Shown: positions 1-8,135, counted from the stretch's first letter. The stretch is DNA of 57,657 bases from an uncultured Agathobacter sp. (GCA_945910395.1 CAMDYX010000012.1:1-57657); one strand, 5' to 3'. Notes: generated from the sequence alone by a model not told the origin. Made by a program: numbers and translations.

Positions 1-1
1 C

Positions 2-553
2 TATTATCTCAAACTAAAGCTGCATAGGGTAGGTACTCGTGATGGAGCGTTTACTAATGTATTACGTCAGGGCGAGAAAATTCAAATGGACAGAATTCCA
101 TTTCATTACTCATGTGCAGATAGTGAAATTCTGCGGGAAAGAGGATATACGATATTATATATACAAATTTATTGTAATAATCAGAAATCGACTCTATTAA
201 AGTATCGCATTGAGGTCGAAGAATATGATTTGGGGGATTATAAGTATAGTGAGAGAACGGAAGAAGTTGATATTATAAATTTGTTGAGAGATTTTATTAG
301 AGAACATTGGCAAAATGACAGCGAATTGATTGTTAATGAGTATAACTATTATTATATAATAAATCCGTATTTGATGGAGAAGAATGGGGATATCCAATCA
401 TGTAAAAAACTCTATGAATATTATTGCTCCAAGGACTTAGATAAGATGGTCTTTTGGGGAAGGATGTATTATAGAGCGTTGGGGGAAAAAAAGAAAAACA
501 TTGAAGCGATTTTGCAAACGGAGATATTAAAATTAAATGTAAAGTCAAAGTAG
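2..553 (+). CDS. Hypothetical protein, 5' end cut by window edge
   Basis: The reading frame is open from base 2 to the stop at 551-553, so at least 183 codons are present and the true start lies outside the window. An internal ATG at 86 lacks a convincing ribosome binding site, which argues that the gene began earlier. The visible part is rich in Tyr, Ile, Glu and Asn. It has no signal peptide, membrane span or motif I recognise. Base composition is AT-rich like the next two genes and unlike the housekeeping genes after 3.6 kb, which suggests an accessory region. I assign no function. Confidence 0.5.
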   Translation, partial: YYLKLKLHRVGTRDGAFTNVLRQGEKIQMDRIPFHYSCADSEILRERGYTILYIQIYCNNQKSTLLKYRIEVEEYDLGDYKYSERTEEVDIINLLRDFIREHWQNDSELIVNEYNYYYIINPYLMEKNGDIQSCKKLYEYYCSKDLDKMVFWGRMYYRALGEKKKNIEAILQTEILKLNVKSK

Positions 554-662
554 AATGGATTGATAAAATTTCTGTCACTTTTTCTAATTTACAATTACAT
601 ACTCAAGAGTTACAATCACCCTAATCTTTGGAGGGGGGAATTAATATACGGAAAAAACGAAC

Positions 663-770
663 ATGGAGAATAATAGGAAAAAATGGAAATATTTTTGTTT
701 TAGCAAAGATGGCTGGTACAATGCATGTAATGAAGAAGTAGACGGAGCAATTGAAAGGTTGTTAAATTAG
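663..770 (+). other. Possible 35-codon remnant ORF
   Basis: A short frame from ATG 663 to TAG 770 encodes a small peptide ending in a helix-like acidic stretch (EEVDGAIERLLN). A strong GGAGGGGGG lies at about 630-638, but it is too far from this ATG and no start codon follows it at normal distance. This may be a decayed gene whose start has been lost. The rest of the 554-798 gap shows nothing else. Confidence 0.15.
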
Positions 771-798
771 ATTAATAGATAAGTGAGGGGGAACATTC

Positions 799-1749
799 AT
801 GGAAAAGGTTCAATTTCAAAACTTATATAATCATCCGAGGTTGCTATATAAATTTTTCCCCTTATCGAAAGAATATGCATGCAAATATCTGAAGAGTGAT
901 ATACCAGCATATATGTTTACTCCGAACATTGCTAGAGCAGAAATGGAAAGCAGTGGAAGTTTTGAGATGGTAGATAAGTGGCGTGTGATAGCTCTTGAGG
1001 GGGTCCTTTTTTATACATCCCCGATATTTTTTAATGATCCTTTTGATGCAGTTTTACCCAGTGCTCCTGAAGTAATTCCGACGCTTGAAGAAAGAAAGCA
1101 AGTGATTGAATCATTGAATTTGATTCGGCGTGTAAAAAAAGATGATGAGAATAGGTTGCTATATTCAGATGATTTTGATAGCGCATTATTGTTTGTGTTT
1201 AAAGAAATGGGATTGGACGTGAATTGTCAAAATGATTTGTATCAGCAAATGAAAAAAGAATTTATACGATATAGAGAAGAAGTTGCGATCTCCTGTTTTA
1301 CAGAAGTTAATAATTCAAAACTTATGTGGGCGCATTATGCTGATAATTACAAAGGTTTTTGTATTGAGTATGATTTTTCAAAATCACATGATGTTGAATT
1401 CCAAAAAGGGATTGGCAAAGTATTATATACCAATAAGAGGCCGTGCCAAGAGGATTATGAGGATTATGCACAGTATGAGAAGATGCTATTATGTACAAAA
1501 GCAGAATGTTGGTCATATGAGAAAGAATGGCGTTCGATAAATATATTACCGTACAAACAGTATATTAATAAATTTTATCCCATAGTTGACGCAAAGCAAT
1601 GTATAACAGCTATATATTTAGGGTGTAAAATGCCTCAAGAATATCAAGATGAGATTGCACAGCATTATAAAGATTCCGGTGTTAAAATTTATAAAATGAT
1701 ATTGAAAGACAATTATTTTGATTTTTATTTCGAAGAATACAATGTATAA
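799..1749 (+). CDS. DUF2971 domain protein
   Basis: A 316-residue soluble protein. The central and C-terminal part matches my recollection of the DUF2971 family: a phrase around residues 75-85 (LFYTSPIFFNDPFDA), then ISCFTE, LMWAHYADNYKGFCIEYDF, and later WSYEKEWR followed by an AIYLGCKM segment. The biochemical activity of the family is not established. The start is supported by a GAGGGGG ribosome binding site ending about 8 nt before ATG 799. The gene is AT-rich and lies among remnants and an AlbA_2 regulator, so I read it as part of an accessory or possibly defence-related patch. That reading is inference only. Confidence 0.7.
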   Translation: MEKVQFQNLYNHPRLLYKFFPLSKEYACKYLKSDIPAYMFTPNIARAEMESSGSFEMVDKWRVIALEGVLFYTSPIFFNDPFDAVLPSAPEVIPTLEERKQVIESLNLIRRVKKDDENRLLYSDDFDSALLFVFKEMGLDVNCQNDLYQQMKKEFIRYREEVAISCFTEVNNSKLMWAHYADNYKGFCIEYDFSKSHDVEFQKGIGKVLYTNKRPCQEDYEDYAQYEKMLLCTKAECWSYEKEWRSINILPYKQYINKFYPIVDAKQCITAIYLGCKMPQEYQDEIAQHYKDSGVKIYKMILKDNYFDFYFEEYNV

Positions 1750-1872
1750 ACGAGTAATACGTTGGAGCATGGAACTGGTTTGAAGAGGTTATACATATTT
1801 CGTCAGTAATGCTATGGTGCATCAGTGTTGAGTCCGATATAATCTCTTTATCAAAAAGACGGTGATTTTTAT

Positions 1873-1968
1873 ATGATAAAACCAATATGTAAATTAATCG
1901 GAGAATATGGATGCCCTCATTTTGTTGACCAAAACATGGAAAGATATGCAAATTCATTTAAAACATAA
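1873..1968 (+). other. Possible remnant of a small mobile-element-type ORF (31 codons)
   Basis: ATG 1873 to TAA 1968 encodes a peptide starting MIKPICKLIGEYG. This resembles the N-terminus of small hypothetical proteins common on Firmicutes conjugative elements (K-P-I/V-C-K-L-I-G), but the frame then loses similarity. The ribosome binding site is weak. The 1750-2171 gap otherwise contains only the iterons described separately, and I see no other gene in it. Confidence 0.2.
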
Positions 1969-2065
1969 ATCTGAAATGAGAATAGCATTTTTAAAGTAAC
2001 CGCTTCATAGGTCACAGATAACAAACAAAGGATAAAAGAAAAAGATAACGAGCATAATGGATATT

Positions 2066-2150
2066 ACTTCAAAGTAAATTGAAGATTTCTTGAACTAACT
2101 TTGAAGTTGACTTTGAAGTGGCTTTGAAGTAAAATAAAATTACTTCAAAC
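2066..2150 (+). promoter_or_regulatory. Iteron cluster ACTTTGAAGT upstream of AlbA_2 regulator
   Basis: Copies of a 10-bp word occur at 2066-2075 (ACTTCAAAGT, inverted), 2098-2107 and 2110-2119 (both ACTTTGAAGT), 2121-2130 (GCTTTGAAGT) and 2142-2150 (ACTTCAAAC, inverted, truncated). The three direct copies start 12 and 11 bp apart, about one helical turn. The cluster ends 21 bp before the start codon of the winged-helix protein at 2172. An operator for that protein is the simplest reading. Confidence 0.6.
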
Positions 2151-2171
2151 AAGAATGTCGGAGGTAACAGC

Positions 2172-3614
2172 ATGTATTTAGAAGAAATCATTGAAAATGT
2201 ACAGCTGGAAAGTGATAAATTTGAATGTAAAGCAAAATTGAATCGAGATGATGTTGTGGGATGGCTTAAGACAATTGCTGGTTTTGCAAACGCATTTGGT
2301 GGAGATTTTTATATCGGTGTAGAGGATAAGACAAATAAGCTGATAGGCTTTGACAGGATTGAAGCGGATAACGAACGGAACTATTTCAACAATCAGGTAA
2401 ATGAGCATCTTGTGCCTAGGCCACAGATGGCAATATCTTTTATTCGCTATGAAATTAAGGGAAAAGAGAGATTTGTTATTCGTGTTCAAGTCGGGAACTC
2501 TGTTATTAAGCCGGTAATTCTTAAATATAAGAATGTACCATCCATTTATATGAGACGAGATGGTTTTACCAATGGAGCAACGTATGAAGAAATTATTGAT
2601 ATGAGTGTGAAAAGTAAAAATACTCAATATGATATTCTTACGTCAGATGTAAAGTATGATGCGGCAAAATTTACAATGCTTCGTGAGTTTTACACATCAC
2701 ACAATGATGGAAAAGAGTTAACGGAAAAAGCATTACAATCGATGGGATTTTATAATGAAGAGGGATTGCTTGCAAATGGTGCATTGTTGTTTGCAGATGA
2801 TTATCAGGATAAGAAAACAGAGATTCAATGCTCAGTATTTTCCGGTTTTAATAAGGGGAGTGAGCGAATTGTTACTATAAACCGATTTAACGGAAATATT
2901 ATTTCTGCAATCAATTATGTTATGGAATTTGTTACTCAGAGAATGAATCATTCTATGATCAAACTGGGAGATACAAGAAAGAATATCGATGCATACCCGC
3001 AGAGAGCGTTATTTGAAGGCGTAATCAATGCAGTGGCACATCGAGATTACTTTTTGGATGGCACACAGATTCAAGTCGATATGTTTAAAGATAGGCTGGA
3101 AATTTCATCTCCAGGTAGCTTTTATAGAGGAGAAAAACTGGGTAAAACCTATGAGTTATCAGGAATTATTTCAAAAAGAAGGAATTCTTTGATTGCTTCT
3201 GTATTAGTAAGTTGTAATGTAATGGAGGCGGCAGGAACCGGATTTGATAAAATTGTAGAGGAGTATAAGGGAGAGAATGAGACGCATCGCCCATATATCT
3301 ATTCTTCCTCGGACCATTTTACTCTTGTATTGCCGGATTTAACTTATATGGATGGCGTTGAAGATAGCAGTACTCCGATTCTTACGTTCGTGCCAGTGGC
3401 AGATGGCACAGACTTAGATGATAAGGTTCTGTCATTTTGTTATTATCAGGCGCACAAAGTTTCTGAAATTGCAGAGTATTTGGGAATCAGCGATTCGACC
3501 TATTTAAGAAAGCAAGTACTTGGTAATTTGGAGAAACAGGGATATTTAGAATCAAGTAAGATTTCAAGAGCAATGTATTTCAAGACAAATCCAGATATGG
3601 TAACGGTAAACTAG
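2172..3614 (+). CDS. AlbA_2 / HATPase_c_4 / winged-helix putative transcriptional regulator
   Basis: A 480-residue cytoplasmic protein. Residues ~10-115 form an AlbA_2 (Schlafen-like, nucleic-acid-associated) domain with the typical E-KAKL...IAGFANAFGGDFYIGV core. Residues ~265-370 form a GHKL ATPase-like domain (HATPase_c_4) with a FEGVINAVAHRDY helix and a C-terminal ISPG-like segment. Residues ~415-470 look like a winged helix (VSEIAEYLGISDSTYLRKQVLGNLE). Proteins of this layout are annotated as ATP-binding transcriptional regulators, and their ligands are unknown. A GGAGGTAACAGC ribosome binding site supports the start. The iterons immediately upstream suggest autoregulation. It is AT-rich, like the accessory genes before it. 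Confidence 0.82.
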   Translation: MYLEEIIENVQLESDKFECKAKLNRDDVVGWLKTIAGFANAFGGDFYIGVEDKTNKLIGFDRIEADNERNYFNNQVNEHLVPRPQMAISFIRYEIKGKERFVIRVQVGNSVIKPVILKYKNVPSIYMRRDGFTNGATYEEIIDMSVKSKNTQYDILTSDVKYDAAKFTMLREFYTSHNDGKELTEKALQSMGFYNEEGLLANGALLFADDYQDKKTEIQCSVFSGFNKGSERIVTINRFNGNIISAINYVMEFVTQRMNHSMIKLGDTRKNIDAYPQRALFEGVINAVAHRDYFLDGTQIQVDMFKDRLEISSPGSFYRGEKLGKTYELSGIISKRRNSLIASVLVSCNVMEAAGTGFDKIVEEYKGENETHRPYIYSSSDHFTLVLPDLTYMDGVEDSSTPILTFVPVADGTDLDDKVLSFCYYQAHKVSEIAEYLGISDSTYLRKQVLGNLEKQGYLESSKISRAMYFKTNPDMVTVN

Positions 3615-3651
3615 TAGTGTGAATCAAGGAAAATTGAGGTTATACTAAAAT

Positions 3652-4140
3652 ATGCAAAGAAAAGTAAAAGTCCTATTCGTCTGTTGGGGCAACATCTGTC
3701 GTTCCCCAATGGCAGAGTTTGTCCTAAAGGACATGGTACAAAAGAGAGGCATAGCAGATCAGTTTTATATTGCATCTGCTGCTACAAGTACAGAAGAAAT
3801 CTGGAACGGTGTCGGAAATCCGGTATATCCACCGGCCCAGGAGGAGCTTGCAAGACACGGAATTTCCTGTGAAGGGAAGCGCGCTGTGCAACTAAAAAAG
3901 TCAGACTATGAAAAGTATGACTACATCATCGGCATGGAGAAGATGAATCTAAGATATATGAATGGAATTTTGGGAGGCGACCCGGAGGGAAAAGTAAGCC
4001 TTTTGCTAGATTACGCGGATGAGCCGGGAGATATAGCAGATCCTTGGTATTCCGGCAATTTTAAAGCAACCTGGAACGATGTTGCACGGGGGTGTGAAGG
4101 TTTCCTGAACTATCTAGAGAAAGAAGGAATTCTTGGGTAA
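3652..4140 (+). CDS. Low-molecular-weight protein tyrosine phosphatase
   Basis: A 162-residue cytoplasmic enzyme that should hydrolyse phosphotyrosine on proteins. The P-loop C-x5-R signature is at C11-R17-S18 (CWGNICRS; the family usually has CLGNICRS) near the N-terminus. The general-acid aspartate sits in DPWY at residues 130-133. The length is typical. It is not arsenate reductase-like, because the DPWY acid loop is present. A weak GAGG lies about 12 nt before ATG 3652. It converges on the minus-strand prs gene, with repeat copy A between them. Its substrate cannot be inferred from the neighbours. Confidence 0.9.
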   Translation: MQRKVKVLFVCWGNICRSPMAEFVLKDMVQKRGIADQFYIASAATSTEEIWNGVGNPVYPPAQEELARHGISCEGKRAVQLKKSDYEKYDYIIGMEKMNLRYMNGILGGDPEGKVSLLLDYADEPGDIADPWYSGNFKATWNDVARGCEGFLNYLEKEGILG

Positions 4141-4142
4141 AA

Positions 4143-4523
4143 AATCTCCCATTTCAGATTTGTGTTTCTATAAATGAATTTTGCTATTCGAATCAGAATT
4201 GTGGAATTTGGCAAGATTTGAGGTTCTAGAACTGCCGTATACCTAAAATCCTTGAAAAACAGCTTCAAATTGCGGATTTTTCATGCGAATTGTATTATTC
4301 GAAGGAGTGGACTTCGCTGTATACCTAATATTTGGAATTTCTTAGGTACAGGCTAAAAATGATCCGGCAAAAATATACAATCGGCCTCCAAAATCGCTTA
4401 AAATGCCGCTTTTTCCATAGATTTTAGGTACTGGAAGAAAATCAACCAGCGAAATAATACAATTTACCAAGCAAGCATGAAGCAAAATTCATTTTCAGGA
4501 ACACAATTCCGAAATAAGAATAG
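4143..4523. repeat. Dispersed palindromic intergenic repeat, copy A (~380 bp)
   Basis: Nearly the same sequence recurs at 12608-12994, about nine positions in ten by eye. The ends are imperfect inverted repeats: 4151-4185 pairs with 4481-4515 at 30 of 35 positions. Inside are nested inverted pairs: TACCTAAAATC 4240-4250 with GATTTTAGGTA 4430-4440, and TACCTAA 4322-4328 with TTAGGTA 4342-4348. The pairs share roughly one centre (~4335), so the whole unit could fold as one long hairpin. It has no coding capacity. It lies between the convergent phosphatase and prs genes, before the prs terminator. It may be a MITE-like non-autonomous element or a structured RNA. Confidence 0.85.
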
Positions 4524-4544
4524 TATTTTTGAACAATAAAAGAC

Positions 4545-4600
4545 AAAAAAATATCGGTTTGACATTTTTGCGAAGCACTTTTGTCAAACCGATATTTTTT
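4545..4600 (-). terminator. Rho-independent terminator of prs (also workable on plus strand)
   Basis: A perfect 19-bp inverted repeat, 4545-4563 against 4582-4600 allowing for the A/T ends, has a core ATATCGGTTTGACA and a 17-nt loop. On the minus strand it ends in a T run just past the prs stop at 4617. The symmetric A/T flanks would also end transcripts coming from the phosphatase. Confidence 0.9.
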
Positions 4601-4616
4601 CTTTTATTATTAAAAA

Positions 4617-5804
4617 CTATTTATTTCTTTTCTGCTCTTCATTGTACTTATTGACGTAATTCTGGATGCGGTCATAAGGATTCAATAGATCGCTGATGGA
4701 TGCATCATGATTTAATGTGTCAATAAGGTATGCAATGTATTTACTCATGTCGCAGCTGATGTAATACTCTCTGGAGAGAAGCTCCGGAGTCTGGTAGATC
4801 AGGTTGGTTGTTACGACACGATAGATCAGGCCTTCCTCGTATGCCTTATCGAAGGATGCAAGACCATTTGTAAATAAACCGAAGGTAGAGACAACGAAGA
4901 TTCGGTTTGCCTTACGCTTCTTTAATTCTCTTGCGGTATCGATCATGCTTTCACCGGAGGAGATCATATCATCGATGATAAACACATCCTTGCCCTCTAC
5001 ATTGGAGCCTAGGAACTCATGGGCAACGATTGGATTACGGCCGTTTTCAATCTTGCTGTAATCACGGCGCTTATAGAACATACCCATATCTACCCCAAGA
5101 ACGTTTGCAAGATAGATGGCACGGGCGGTAGCACCTTCGTCCGGGCTGATGATCATAAGATGATCGGAATCAAGGGTAAGGTCTTTTACATTTTTCAGAA
5201 TGCCTTTGATGAACTGGTAGGAAGGCATTACGTTTTCAAATCCATGAAGAGGAATTGCGTTTACCACACGTGGATCATGGGCATCAAAGGTGATGATGTT
5301 GTCAACGCCCATGTTTACTAATTCCTGAAGGGCAATCGGACAGTCAAGGGACTCCCGGCCGGTACGTCTGTGCTGGCGGCTCTCATACAAAAATGGAAGA
5401 ATTACGGTGATTCTGCGGGCTTTTCCGCCAACTGCAGCGATTACACGCTTTAAATCTGCATAGTGATCATCCGGAGACATGTGGTTCGTCTGTCCGCATA
5501 CAGAATAGGTTAAGCTGTAGTTGGTTACATCCACCATAATGTATAAGTCATATCCGCGGACGGATTGATTGATGACACATTTGGCTTCGCCGGAGCCGAA
5601 TCGAGGGGTATAAGGCTTGATAATGTAGCTTTCTTTATAGTAATCCTTAAAAGCTGCTTCGTCCTGATGCTGATGCTCCCGGTTCTCCCGCCAGGTGGCA
5701 AGATACTGGTTTACCTTTTCGCCGAGCTCTAAGCAGCTGTCGGTGGGAATAAGACCTAAGGTTCCGGTAGGCATTGTCTCTAAAATTCTTTCATCGTTTG
5801 GCAT
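4617..5804 (-). CDS. prs: Ribose-phosphate pyrophosphokinase (PRPP synthetase)
   Basis: Makes PRPP from ribose 5-phosphate and ATP for nucleotide, His and Trp synthesis in the cytoplasm. Visible features are SRQHRRTGRE in the flexible-loop region, TFDAHDPR (the HDP ribose-5-P/Mg site), and the PRPP-binding loop VFIIDDMISSGES. It is about 395 residues, longer than the ~315-residue classic enzyme, as in other Clostridia. I chose ATG 5804 because GGAGGA sits 7 nt upstream; an in-frame ATG at 5831 has no ribosome binding site. It is the last gene of a dnaD-dnaI-prs run (32-nt gap) and is followed by a strong terminator. Confidence 0.93.
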   Translation of the reverse strand: MPNDERILETMPTGTLGLIPTDSCLELGEKVNQYLATWRENREHQHQDEAAFKDYYKESYIIKPYTPRFGSGEAKCVINQSVRGYDLYIMVDVTNYSLTYSVCGQTNHMSPDDHYADLKRVIAAVGGKARRITVILPFLYESRQHRRTGRESLDCPIALQELVNMGVDNIITFDAHDPRVVNAIPLHGFENVMPSYQFIKGILKNVKDLTLDSDHLMIISPDEGATARAIYLANVLGVDMGMFYKRRDYSKIENGRNPIVAHEFLGSNVEGKDVFIIDDMISSGESMIDTARELKKRKANRIFVVSTFGLFTNGLASFDKAYEEGLIYRVVTTNLIYQTPELLSREYYISCDMSKYIAYLIDTLNHDASISDLLNPYDRIQNYVNKYNEEQKRNK

Positions 5805-5836
5805 GATGAGTCCTCCATAAAGTGTTTTCATTTATA

Positions 5837-6823
5837 TTATTGATGCAATTTCCGCTTTTGTATACGAATATCATCACCAAAGAGCTTGATAATATTGTAA
5901 TTATTTGAAATACGAGAAAATGTTCGTTCAGAGTACAAATCTCTTAATTCAACAAGATTTAGATTTGTGGAAATTATCGTTGATTTTTCTCGAAGAATTC
6001 GCTCATTTACGCATAAGAATAGTTGAGATACGGTAAAAGCGTTCGATAGCTCGGTACCCAAATCATCAATGATCAAAAGGTCACAATCAAATATATTCTG
6101 ATGCGCTGCAATCGCGTCTGCATCCTTTTCAAAAACGCCCTTGCTTAATATATCAAACAACTGAAAGGCTGTAAAGTAGATTACAGAATAACTTTTTTCT
6201 AATAGTTCTTTTGCAATACAGTTTGTGAAAAAGGTTTTTCCCACGCCGGTATTTCCGTAAAATAAAAGGTTTTGGGAAGTGGTTCCAAAGTCTGCAATGA
6301 AGCGTTCGCACTCGGCGACGGCGCGCTTTGCAGTTTCCAAAGAGGTAAGACCGGTCTTTGGGTCCTTTTGGGTGTCGGAATAGTAGTCATAAGAAAAAAC
6401 ACTGAAATTTTCTCTTTCCAGTATGTTTTTTACATTGGATTGTGTATAGATGGTATCAATAATCGCCTGTTTTAAGCAGTGACATTTCTCGCCGTCCATA
6501 TATCCGGTGTCCTTACAGTCCGGGCAGGTATAGATGGGAGAAAGGTAATCTGCCGGATAGCCCTGGGAGAGGAGAAGCTGTTCCTTCTCTTTTTTTAAGG
6601 AAGCAATCTCCTGCCGAAGCCTTGCGAGGGCAGTATGGTCCCCATCTATCAGCCTTTTGGCACAAGTGACAGAATAGGTGGAGATGGAATCATCGATTTC
6701 CTTGATCCGGGGCACTAAGGCATATAGTTTTTCTCGTCTTTCGCTTTGCTTATGCTTGTTTTTAAGCTGGCGAGCCTCGTAGCCACGCATGATTTCATCA
6801 TATTGTGAATTGGTAAGCGACAT
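5837..6823 (-). CDS. dnaI: DnaI/DnaC-like helicase loader ATPase
   Basis: A 328-residue AAA+ ATPase expected to load the replicative helicase DnaB/DnaC onto DNA. The N-terminal part is helical. A zinc-binding cluster follows at C100, C103, C114 and C116 (CPDC...KCHC), as in DnaI. Walker A is at 190-197 (GNTGVGKT) and Walker B is LLIIDDLG near 249-256. A C-terminal arginine-rich segment carries the likely sensor/Arg finger (SERTFSRI). It starts 16 nt after dnaD, which supports a joint replication-initiation role. Generic DnaC-like ATP-binding proteins of mobile elements look similar, but the dnaD neighbour favours the chromosomal loader. Confidence 0.88.
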   Translation of the reverse strand: MSLTNSQYDEIMRGYEARQLKNKHKQSERREKLYALVPRIKEIDDSISTYSVTCAKRLIDGDHTALARLRQEIASLKKEKEQLLLSQGYPADYLSPIYTCPDCKDTGYMDGEKCHCLKQAIIDTIYTQSNVKNILERENFSVFSYDYYSDTQKDPKTGLTSLETAKRAVAECERFIADFGTTSQNLLFYGNTGVGKTFFTNCIAKELLEKSYSVIYFTAFQLFDILSKGVFEKDADAIAAHQNIFDCDLLIIDDLGTELSNAFTVSQLFLCVNERILREKSTIISTNLNLVELRDLYSERTFSRISNNYNIIKLFGDDIRIQKRKLHQ

Positions 6824-6839
6824 AAAGTCCTCCTGAGAA

Positions 6840-8006
6840 TTATTGAACTGAGGTGGTGAGAAGCATTTTTTCTAATTCGTCAAAGTCATAGTCTCTCTGC
6901 TCGAAATTATTAAAACGGTTCCGTTTGCTTGTGGATGAAGCCTGGGTATTTCCGGAAGTGTTTTTCCGGGTCTTACTAAAGCTTGCATCGATATTTTTTA
7001 CGTCCTCTAAAGTATGTACTCCGTTTTTGTACCAATTGCTTAATATCGTATCGGTATATTCAAAGCTTGGCTGATGGGTTGCTGCTATGGTCCGGCTGCA
7101 GGCCTCCTGGATCAGCGAAAGATCAAAGGCATATTCCTTGCTCCATTTATTTACAAAGGCGATTTCGCTGTCTACAAGATTCCGGCCGGAGATACCAAGG
7201 GCTTTTATTACGCCGTAATATGCCTGACTGTGGATGGCAGCGTTTTCCTTTGCTTCTTCAACAGAAGTAATGTTATTTTCATGCCAGCCCATTGCGACCT
7301 TGTCCATATAGCGGGTGCTGGAATGCCCCTTGCTGATGCAGTACTCCACGAGATACTCGATGAGTTCCGGAGAAAAATGCAAGCTGTCATACCAGAAGAG
7401 AATCGTGTTGGTATCCGTTGAGGACAATGGGTGCTTTAAATAGGTTTCTATAATAAAGAACAGCTCGGAGATATTCGGGTCCTTTCGGAAGGCCTTTACT
7501 TCATCTAAGGTATAATTCTTTCGAGCTTCCTTTTTGCGGATGGGAGTAATGTTGCTTGCTTCCGGGACCTTTTCGACAGAGCTTTCAAAAGCAGAGTTCT
7601 CAAAACCAGAGTTCTCAAAACCAGATCTCTCCAGTGCAGAAGCATCCAAGACAGAATCTTCCTGACCGGACACGTTCTCCTGAAGAGAATCGGAAGAAGC
7701 GGTAGGGCAATCAATATTGTACATATGGATACCGCTAAGGGTCTTGTCCGGACTATATTCAATATGAAGAAGCTTCATACGCTCCCAGTATTTGAGCGCG
7801 CGAACAACATCTTTTTCCGTATGGTTAAAATTATCTGCAATAGCAGAGATGGACAATTCGAAGGCATGATTTCCCAAGTGTCGCAATAAGTATAGATAGA
7901 CCTTTACAAATTCTCCGTTTGCATCTGCCATATATTCGTCGATAAATTTATTTGAAACAAGTGTTGCTGAAATCGGACAATCACTATGCAGTTGAATGGT
8001 TGCCAT
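6840..8006 (-). CDS. DnaD/DnaB-type replication initiation protein (two DnaD domains)
   Basis: A 388-residue protein. The N-terminal ~100 residues look like a winged helix (LHSDCPISATLVSNKFIDEY...). Two DnaD-type helical domains follow: ~170-240 (ending MDKVAMGWHENNITSVEEAKE) and ~255-335 (ending YTDTILSNWYKNGVHTLEDV). Such proteins bridge DnaA-bound origins and the helicase loader. A low-complexity linker at ~120-150 contains an exact 15-bp tandem duplication in the DNA (7596-7610 and 7611-7625), giving repeated FENS units; this could vary in copy number. It heads the dnaD-dnaI-prs run. Strict homology to Bacillus DnaB or DnaD is uncertain. Confidence 0.85.
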   Translation of the reverse strand: MATIQLHSDCPISATLVSNKFIDEYMADANGEFVKVYLYLLRHLGNHAFELSISAIADNFNHTEKDVVRALKYWERMKLLHIEYSPDKTLSGIHMYNIDCPTASSDSLQENVSGQEDSVLDASALERSGFENSGFENSAFESSVEKVPEASNITPIRKKEARKNYTLDEVKAFRKDPNISELFFIIETYLKHPLSSTDTNTILFWYDSLHFSPELIEYLVEYCISKGHSSTRYMDKVAMGWHENNITSVEEAKENAAIHSQAYYGVIKALGISGRNLVDSEIAFVNKWSKEYAFDLSLIQEACSRTIAATHQPSFEYTDTILSNWYKNGVHTLEDVKNIDASFSKTRKNTSGNTQASSTSKRNRFNNFEQRDYDFDELEKMLLTTSVQ

Positions 8007-8042
8007 ATAAAATCCTTCTTTCCTAAGTTAAGCCTGTGAGAG

Positions 8043-8051
8043 ATTATAGCA
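8043..8051 (-). promoter_or_regulatory. Extended -10 promoter of dnaD-dnaI-prs
   Basis: On the minus strand TGCTATAAT occurs about 37 nt before the dnaD start. It is a perfect -10 with the TGn extension. No good -35 is present 16-18 bp upstream, as is common for extended -10 promoters. Confidence 0.65.
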
Positions 8052-8117
8052 CAAGGTTTTTGAAAAGAAAAGAGCGGGAAGCTAGGAAAATCAAGGGTTT
8101 TAGCTCCTTGTGAACAT

Positions 8118-8135
8118 TGTGGATAATGTGGATAA
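8118..8135. promoter_or_regulatory. Two tandem perfect DnaA boxes upstream of dnaD
   Basis: TGTGGATAA occurs twice head-to-tail with no gap (8118-8126 and 8127-8135). This is the exact complement of the consensus DnaA box TTATCCACA. The pair lies about 70-90 bp upstream of the dnaD -10. A further TGTGGATAA (8227-8235) and TGTGGACAA (8236-8244) lie farther up, but the first is part of the murC terminator stem. Confidence 0.6.

Noticed and set aside
86-553. A complete 155-residue gene starting at ATG 86
   Set aside because: The frame is open to the window edge and there is no ribosome binding site before this ATG, so the gene is more likely truncated by the window.
2178-2627. Long minus-strand ORF inside the AlbA_2 gene
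   Set aside because: It lies fully opposite a convincing gene, lacks a ribosome binding site and encodes low-complexity His/Ile/Phe-rich sequence typical of a shadow frame. The same applies to other antisense frames such as 14162-14770, 39504-39986 and 52185-52766.
3652-4140. Arsenate reductase instead of tyrosine phosphatase
   Set aside because: The CX5R loop followed by a DPWY acid loop fits the phosphatase branch, and no ars genes are nearby.
5805-5831. Upstream ATG 5831 as the prs start
   Set aside because: It has no ribosome binding site, whereas ATG 5804 has GGAGGA at a good distance. The same reasoning rejected ATG 13025 (pth), 17148 (PrsA-like), 34104 (HU), 39162 (hpt), 43859 (lipoprotein), 46684 (malF) and 49034 (amylase).
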